Below, one piece after another: positions 57,453 through 64,000 of a stretch of DNA of 64,000 nucleotides. Origin of the DNA: Strongylocentrotus droebachiensis (taxonomy: Eukaryota > Echinodermata > Echinoidea > Camarodonta > Strongylocentrotidae); assembly GCA_035222895.1 (NCBI GenBank), contig JAVYIG010002388.1, positions 124,001-188,000 of the forward strand, read 5' to 3'. The notes under the pieces are model-generated. The model searched no databases and had not been told where the DNA came from. It saw nothing but the letters and a program-made list of their open reading frames with translations. The position numbers and the translations under genes were made by a program. Positions within the stretch are counted from its first letter, which is position 1. Every line of letters begins with the position of its first letter.

Positions 57453-60400
57453 AACTTCTCAATGCTCTGGACCATTTCAGATTGATGACGTCATATGTTT
57501 AACAGTCTAGGACCCTGCCGTATAAAGAGTTTTGATTGCTCTAAATCAGTTTTAAGTTCGTTTACCAATCAGTCACAGTGTCTTTAATGTACAGAGCTCT
57601 GACTTATCATCAGATCAGTTGATTCATATCGAGTAAAAAACAAATTATTATACAGCGCCCAGAATAAGGCCATTCTTTCTCAGAGGTAGAATTTATATTT
57701 TTTTCTTCGGAGCAATAAAGATGAAATAATCTTATTTGTAATATGTAGACTATACACTGTTTTATTGTCTTCAAGAGAGAGGGGAGTCTTATACTCCAGA
57801 CTCGATTTAAACATTTTTTCAAGAAAAAGGGAAAACCCCATCCTCTGTTGAAATTAGAATATAATCTGATTTTTCTCTTCAAAGTAAGCTCTCAAATTCT
57901 AGCAAGCTGCTATCCAGATTACTTGACTCAGGTTGAATTTTATCAGGTTACTCATAAATACTTTCCCTACTTATTTTATAAACATTTTTCATCTCCAGGC
58001 TTGCATTTTTCTGTTAATAGGCTCTACACTTTTAGATTACCATGTTGAAGTTGATAAAGGGGACATTTAAATAATTTGTTTTTATTATCTCACTGAAAAA
58101 TAAACTAATGCCACAGTTGGGATGGACGAGAGTAAGTAAACATATTTTAAAAACCAATCTCACAAAACTTATGCTCATACTATTCACAGCTGTCTTTCAT
58201 TTTACCCACTCTTGTTCAATATTGTGGCAGTCGTAATTATGTTTGTGAAATATTATCATGCAAGAGCATATAGAAAGTTATCACCTTTAGTTTGTTATGC
58301 ATCTATTATTTCCACATTGTTTGTTTATATGTTTGTGTATTTGTTTTAGAATAAAATCTGCCCCTCCCCCTTTTCTATAGTGTAAATAAATGAGAATTTA
58401 GGTTTTCACAGTGATAATATTTATGGTTGTTTTTGACAGTTGTCAAGGTGAACATTTGTATAAGTAGAAAGTGTTTAAAAATTCAAGGTGTTTGAATGAT
58501 TATTTAATCACCACAAAGTTTATTGGTATATTTTCTGTAATTTGTTTGTCTTGGTTTTCACCCTGGCCTATATATTTATAAAATAAATTGGGTTTTTTTA
58601 TTGTTCAGTTTAGGATTAAACACGTATTTGATTGGGGGTGTGTGGATAAAGAGATTAAAAACGGGGAAAAAATTGTTTTAATAGGCAATATGCTGAAAGT
58701 CTGAAATAATTAATGCCATAAGTTTTGGATATAGTATCTGAATTTTACATTTGGGGCGCATTAAATTCTGTTTAGTTAAAAAGTGGGGTTTATCTCAATT
58801 GGGGTGGTTTGGTGTATGATGTCTTTAAAAATAGGAGAAAATTATAATGGACCAGACAGTTTTATGGGAATATGAAATGTAATCGGTTTTTGTATATGGG
58901 CTACAAAAGATTGGAAATAATCTTGTTTGACAAAGACAGTTACGGTATGCAAAATTTTGAAATGAAAGATGTCTTTAAAGATAAACTTTAGTACTGGTAA
59001 TGCGATTGCATTGTGAAAGAAAAGGTGTGGAAAGGATCAGAAACAGTTGATCATGTAGCATGTAAGTATTGGTGTGCACTGCAAGGTTCTGGAGTCATCA
59101 AAATCATAATAAATTTGACCGAGTCTTGGTAAAGTAACAAGCACATACACAGAAAGCTATGTATGGGACAACACGCATGGTGTCGGGGTTGGTATACCTT
59201 GATTCCTTGTCTTTCTATGCTCATTACTCAGCCAGTATACATTTTCTTCCAAAATTGTTTGGCACATGTCATTTATTTGTAATCTTGAACATTCAGTGTA
59301 AGTTTCGTTTGATTCTGTGAGAAATAATTTTCTTTTTTTTACCACTACTGGAGGTTAGCTTTAATATCTAATAGAGAACCTGACTTGCCCATTTTAGGCC
59401 TGATTACATCTGTTCTATCATTAATGCTCAATACATTCAAAGTTTATTACCTTGTATGTGGGTGTAGATATGGATCATTTAATATTTAACGACTCATAGA
59501 AGAAATCAATCAGTTCATGTTTTGACTAATTTTGTAAATATCTTACAGTCATAATTGCGCACTCATCTATGTCATGTACCATAATGATATTTGTAGATGT
59601 AGCATTATTTCTCTCATTTTACTTGCAGATTAATAGTATTGTGAACTTAATCATCCAAATTCATTGAGATATGCTTGTACGCATATATTTAGCAATAAGC
59701 CTTCTTGAGGAAATGGTTGTTACATGGTGTATGTGTTTAGTTCAAACGTATGTAGTAGACAAACAAAATGTCATTACCTCAACATTCTATTTTACTTAAG
59801 TCAGTATTAACATAGCGAAGAACATATTTGTGTTACACTCCTACTGATTGCGGCTGAAATGAAATGGATATTTTTTTAAATTTCAGATAGAAAACCAAAT
59901 TTACAGAATTGATGGATAGGACTTGTAATTAAACACAGGCTCATGGATTGTAAAGTTGTCATTGTGGAACGCTGTGTACAAGATTTGTAATAAAGAAAAT
60001 AATAATACCAATCTTATGAAATCCTATCTGTGATATATGTTCATAGAGTTGACTATTTCAATTGAGATTGCATTCAAGCCGCCATTGTACCATTCGCTCA
60101 AGCAAAACTCAGAACCCATTAATCATGGCCTTTAGTCACTTGTTTTTGCGTAGGTGTATGTTTAGCGTACACAGATGCACAGTAGCGCTTCATAGATATC
60201 CATCATGCATGTTAGCCTCTTTCAGCCTAGCAAAATCCTTTGTATAGCTACTCTATATGAAAACCATGTAGCTGTACAATAGATTATTTGTATTTTTTAG
60301 TTTGAACATCGTATAATGAAGCGTCGTTGAGGAAAACACCAAATAGGGAAAGTGGAAAACAGTTTAAGTATCGTTTCAAAGGACAACTCAATAAAGAAAC

Positions 60401-61682
60401 ATAGTCCACTTCTAATGAGAACATGGTATCATACAACAATGGTCTATTAAACTGGGCAGGTCTAATCATGAGTGTGCACTAATGCTTTGCCATCTAATAT
60501 GTCAAATCACTCTTTAAAATGAGTTTCTTTATAGTTTATACAATACATTTGCAAGTGTATGTGCCCCATCTGTTTTATGATGATTCTTTATACAACGTGT
60601 TATCCCCTGGTGTAAATGACTAGATCTCCATCATGCACATTGCACTCTCACCGATGACTCACTCATGCTAGCTGGGTCGGCATAGTTAGAATATCTCACG
60701 TTCATACCGCAGAGTCAATATCATAAGGGCTCTCGCTGCTTAAAACAATACTGCTCCCAAACGGAAGGGTTACACACAGAAATCAATGCAAACATATTAA
60801 CGCAGTAGGGGAAGTGGTTATATGCCTGAGTTGGAGATAGAAAGAATGTAAATAGTGCTGAGTAATTTGTGAATGATGCATTTCAAGTAATACCATTTGG
60901 GATGTTTTATTTGCAGATGTCATGTTTGTATTAAATGATAGCTGAGTGGTATTCAGAGAATTAGATATCGATTCATATTGCCAACAAATTTATTTGTAAT
61001 GCTTTGAAGTACAGGCCACTTTTATTAGAAGGTATTTTCATAAAACTTTGATATAACAAAAAATATATATTTGATGCTTAGATCTCTTCCCTGATAATAA
61101 GAATTACACAAAAAGAGATATGATAGAAAACTTTGATTCTTTTTTTGTTGTTAGACTTGTTTATGTATAAACGCATGGTTGTACTTATATTATCCTTGTA
61201 AATTTGCTTTAATTCTGTTCTAATAGAATCATCTAAACTCAACAACAACTAAAAGTATAATTTTTCCCCCTTGTAAAAGAGGTTTATGAGAGATTCTGTT
61301 GCTGCATAAAAGGCCACATGAATACCGCTGAAGCAATGGACGTTATGCTTCATGCCTATTCTTTACAGATTTTCTTTTCATGAATTATTGTAAGAAATCC
61401 TGCATGTTTGCACACATCCAATAGATGCTTTTTTTAACCTGAATACCTCAGGGCTCTGTTTTTGAGTATCAGTGAACCATTTGCCCCATAATCCTGTGTT
61501 TTCCTTGTTAAATGTGTTAAATGTATTAGCTATTTTCCACCAAGAACTATTGCACTTCATACTTGTATTCATGTTGATCCCCTTTCTTTGAATATCTAAT
61601 ATCTAATATAACGTGTAATGAATTAAAAAATGTTTTGAATTTTGCTTGATTGGAAGATGTAGAAATATTTCAAACTACCTCG
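57453..61682. other. Intron, 4.2 kb without recognised features
   Basis: Markedly AT-rich, with very few repeats compared with the rest of the window. No exon with splice sites and no paired inverted repeats recognised. Confidence 0.5.
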
Positions 61683-61850
61683 ATAATAATGATAATAATA
61701 TTTAATTTTTATATAGCGCTTAATACAAATGTCTCTAAGCACTTTACAAATATACTATTACACTGGTCATTGGATTCAGTGCTTGCCCGCACACACTGTG
61801 TGCACAATCTCCACTCCCTGGGGAGCTTCCAGCCGGGCGTTATTACTTTT
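61683..61850. mobile_element. SINE-like repeat fragment (tatatagcgc type)
   Basis: ATAATAATGATAATAATATT followed by TTTTATATAGCGCTTAATAC, CACTTTACAAATATACTATT and CACACACTGTGTGCACAATC. I recognise the 'tatatagcgc..aagcrctttacaaatat' motif as a frequent short interspersed repeat in sea urchin DNA; the identification is from memory, not a search. Confidence 0.6.
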
Positions 61851-62312
61851 GTTTGATTAAAATTGAAAGTATACAGGGTGACTAAAAAGAAATTAAGGAG
61901 ATTTTGATTGGTAACATCTTAGAATGTAGAAAGCCAATGAAAACCTTATTTGAGTTTTTTTTAGACATCCCATAGAAAAGAGATTTTACCCTGCACATCT
62001 TGTAGTTTTTCTGCATCATTATTCAGAATATCGCTTTCCTGAATCTCTTTCATATTCTCTGTTATTTAGTTTTTTGACCAGTGAGAGTGAGAAATGATTA
62101 CTTGTAGGAGATGTTTGTAGTAGAAGTTGTTTAAATGTTTCTTCAAACACTTTCTAGTTGTTCTATCAATTGTTCTAGTTTATCCCTTGAATGACTTATG
62201 CCCCTCTTGTCCTTATGTATTAATCTGTATTTTCTTAAAGCCCTTATGTTCTTCCTCAATATATTCTTTTGTTATGATCATTTTGAACTACTTATGTCCT
62301 TGTTGCACTCAG
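61851..62312. other. Intron preceding C2 exon
   Basis: No repeat family recognised. The final 30 bp (CTTATGTCCTTGTTGCACTC) supply the acceptor of exon 62313. Confidence 0.5.
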
Positions 62313-62411
62313 GTACTTCTGTGAGATCTGTCTTGATGATAGTCTCTATGCCAGGACCACGCCCAAGCAGCGCAATGACATGGTCTTCTGGGGGGAACAG
62401 TTCACATTCAA
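62313..62411 (+). CDS. SYNGAP1/DAB2IP/RASAL2-like: C2-domain exon of SYNGAP/DAB2IP/RASAL2-family RasGAP
   Basis: 99-bp exon between acceptor TTGCACTCAG and the strong donor GTAAGT, phase 2 in and out, completing the AAG Lys begun at the end of the 57122 exon. It encodes [19 protein letters not shown] followed by [18 protein letters not shown]2 has YFCELCLDDTLFARTTSK and IFWGEHFEF at the same place, so this is the best-conserved exon in the window. The motif covers C2 strands 2-4. The next expected family segment (NLP and following) is not present before the window ends, so it lies further right, together with the RasGAP catalytic domain. Most of this exon and its donor are repeated 159 bp downstream (62481-62579) as a partial copy lacking the acceptor. 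Confidence 0.96.
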
Positions 62412-62480
62412 GTAAGTCTATCATACCAACCCCAACCCCCCCCCCCCCACCCCCTCCCCCTCCCCCTCCCTCATCCTCAC

Positions 62481-62579
62481 TGAGATCTGTCTTGATGATA
62501 GTCTCTATGCCAGGACCATGCCCAAGCAGCGCAATGACATGGTCTTCTGGGGGGAACAGTTCACATTCAAGTAAGTCCA
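62481..62579 (+). pseudogene. Partial tandem copy of the C2 exon, no acceptor
   Basis: From TGAGATCTG this repeats bases 62322 onward of the C2 exon and its donor GTAAGT at an offset of 159 bp. The exon part differs at one base (ACG to ATG, so ARTTPK becomes ARTMPK). The first nine exon bases (GTACTTCTG) and the AG acceptor of the original are absent; the copy is instead preceded by a C-rich spacer ending CATCCTCAC. The only nearby AG is inside TGAG at 62483-62484, and using it would shift the frame. The duplicated unit therefore runs from inside the exon through the donor and the spacer; a third partial start (ATCCTCACTG) follows the second copy. Either a recent tandem duplication in an intron or an assembly join of two alleles; it should be spliced out with the intron. 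Confidence 0.85.
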
Positions 62580-64000
62580 TCGTACCACCTCCCCCCCCCC
62601 CCCCCCCCTTCCAATCCTCACTGCCGAAAAAGGGTGTACTTATCTGGATTACCAGGAATAAGATCACTTGATTACCCTGAATAATGCTGATACCCCTTTT
62701 AGAACCCCCCCTGATCCCATTATGCCTATGAAAGTAATGTGCATTAAGCAATTACTAGCATGTTCACAAACTATCAAAAGCTGCATGATAGGAGCATTAT
62801 TTTTATCAGCACCCATTCAGAAAACCCACGTATTTCGTTAAGGGGTCGATCCGAGCTGAGCAGTAGAGCTACTGGAAATATAATGACCTTTGACCGATAT
62901 TAGGGGTGAGATAGATCTTCTATTCACATTTAGTCTATCATACCTACAATCATACCTACCTGTATACCTAGTGTAATTAAAAATAGCATGTAAATACAAG
63001 TATGTCAACATATTTGAGATTTCATTTTATTGAACAAGCTAGAAGAAAATTGCTCTCTCCCTCTCTGAGAAATATGTCGGTGCTAGGGGAGGGCATACCT
63101 CATTCAACCCTGAATGTGCGTTAAGTTACCATTGGCATGGTCTTTAATATGTTTATTCAGTTACGATGTTGACTTGAGCTGATGTGTAAGTGTTGACTTG
63201 AATTATGCCGACAAGGCAAGTTTTCTCATGTATCCTGCATTACCGATGTTCAATGAACCAGAGTCCGTATTCCCAAGAAACCTTTCCAAACTTAGCCTCA
63301 TCAGGAAGACGTCTCAATCCTTGCCAAATCATTCCCGGCCTGGCGCTACACATATGCCAAGTCTGCCATCACTTCCTATAACCGTATGCAATCTACAATC
63401 TGATCAAAAATCTTTTTTCATTTCTTTCAGATTCATAGTGGTAATAATGGTCATATTTCAATTGGATACTCCGTAGAGACAACAGTCTAATGCTTTGTTT
63501 TGGTTCAGCCTTTTCGCTGTAAATTGTTTTGGTCTACAATGTACGTCATCAAATATCTTTGCTTAACCAATATACATGTACGGTAGTGTTTGGTGGTATT
63601 TCCTTGATGCTCCCGTCCTATTTTCCCTAATCTTGATTGCCATCCCTTTTCTAACAACCTGTGATATACTCTTCTGGCATGAAATTATAGACATGTAACA
63701 AGGCTCAACTCTTACTTTTTTTTGTTTTATGGGTCTTTAATTAGCAAATATTAGGGGTCCATATTCACCGAGTTTGTGTTAACATTTTGACAGTTGGGGG
63801 GGGGGGGTACTGGGTGTACCAGGAACTTTTGCTCAGGTTCCACTTTTCATGTTTTGTTAAGTTTTTGGTTTGTATTTTATCCATAACTATAATTTCAGGA
63901 TGAAGAGGACTGTTCTTATCTACATCAGCAATTAAGAAAGATATATCCTTAAATTTGGCATCCATACATTGATCTTATCATTGTGGATGTAGCGTTTCCT
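62580..64000. other. Intron continuing past the window
   Basis: C runs at about 62591-62609 and a G run at 63796-63807. I looked for the next family exon (NLP followed by a Leu-rich C2 strand) and did not find it, so it lies beyond 64000. Confidence 0.5.

Noticed and set aside
16313-62411. A second protein-coding gene or an autonomous transposon in the introns
   Set aside because: None of the longer open frames on either strand shows reverse transcriptase, integrase, transposase or other recognisable motifs; all mobile elements seen are non-autonomous.
62198-62751. 157-codon frames on both strands containing a duplicated segment
   Set aside because: They are the C2 exon and its partial copy read in the wrong frame or strand, linked by C-run spacers; the true frame is fixed by splice phase and family motifs.

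Overview
This window looks like sea urchin (echinoid) nuclear DNA. It is AT-rich, with single-copy exons of about 100-230 bp, GT-AG introns of 3-31 kb, many short DNA-transposon derivatives, tRNA-derived SINE fragments whose tails carry the 'tatatagcgc' and (ATT)n/(ATC)n endings I associate with echinoid genomes, and long pyrimidine, GA and GAT microsatellites. The organism call is inference from repeat style, with a gene content that is clearly metazoan.

I recognise one gene, on the + strand, running past both ends: the single invertebrate member of the SYNGAP1/DAB2IP/RASAL2 (nGAP; fly raskol) family of Ras GTPase-activating proteins. Five exons are supported by splice sites, unbroken reading phase and family motifs: 9297-9397 (basic N-terminal linker), 40822-40940 (KRTKS motif), 53550-53780 (SHESL motif and second half of the PH domain), 57122-57223 (end of PH, first C2 strand) and 62313-62411 (C2 domain). 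Joined in order they read through without a stop, and the stretch from the PH helix into C2 matches the vertebrate proteins residue for residue in length. The RasGAP domain and C-terminal coiled coil lie beyond the right end; the first part of the PH domain lies to the left. Three ATG-plus-donor segments inside introns (16313-16339, 38705-38740, 47761-47795) end in exactly the phase needed by the next exon and are candidate alternative first exons.

Layout: 1-9296 is intron or 5' flank with a 63-bp minisatellite (838-1710), tandem tRNA-like units (2410-3020) and simple repeats. Intron 9398-40821 is a collection of MITEs, hairpins and pyrimidine tracts. Two large elements there (13382-14774 and 34074-35313) and a small one (21182-21610) have unrelated terminal inverted repeats but carry the same pyrimidine-rich tandem core. 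Intron 40941-53549 holds a repeat-built element with nuclear-receptor-like half-sites (41458-42874), a 1.8-kb near-perfect palindrome with an 8-bp target duplication (44932-46735) and a TTAA-flanked MITE. Introns 53781-57121 and 57224-62312 hold a SINE, a MITE and CT tracts. Exon 62313-62411 is followed 159 bp later by a partial, acceptor-less second copy of itself.

I found no second protein-coding gene, no reverse transcriptase or transposase open frame, no intact tRNA or rRNA gene and no CRISPR array. Most long open frames here are translations of pyrimidine or GAT repeats. The most unusual signals are the shared tandem core inside three different transposon skeletons, the giant intronic palindrome, the duplicated C2 exon and the set of phase-matched candidate first exons.
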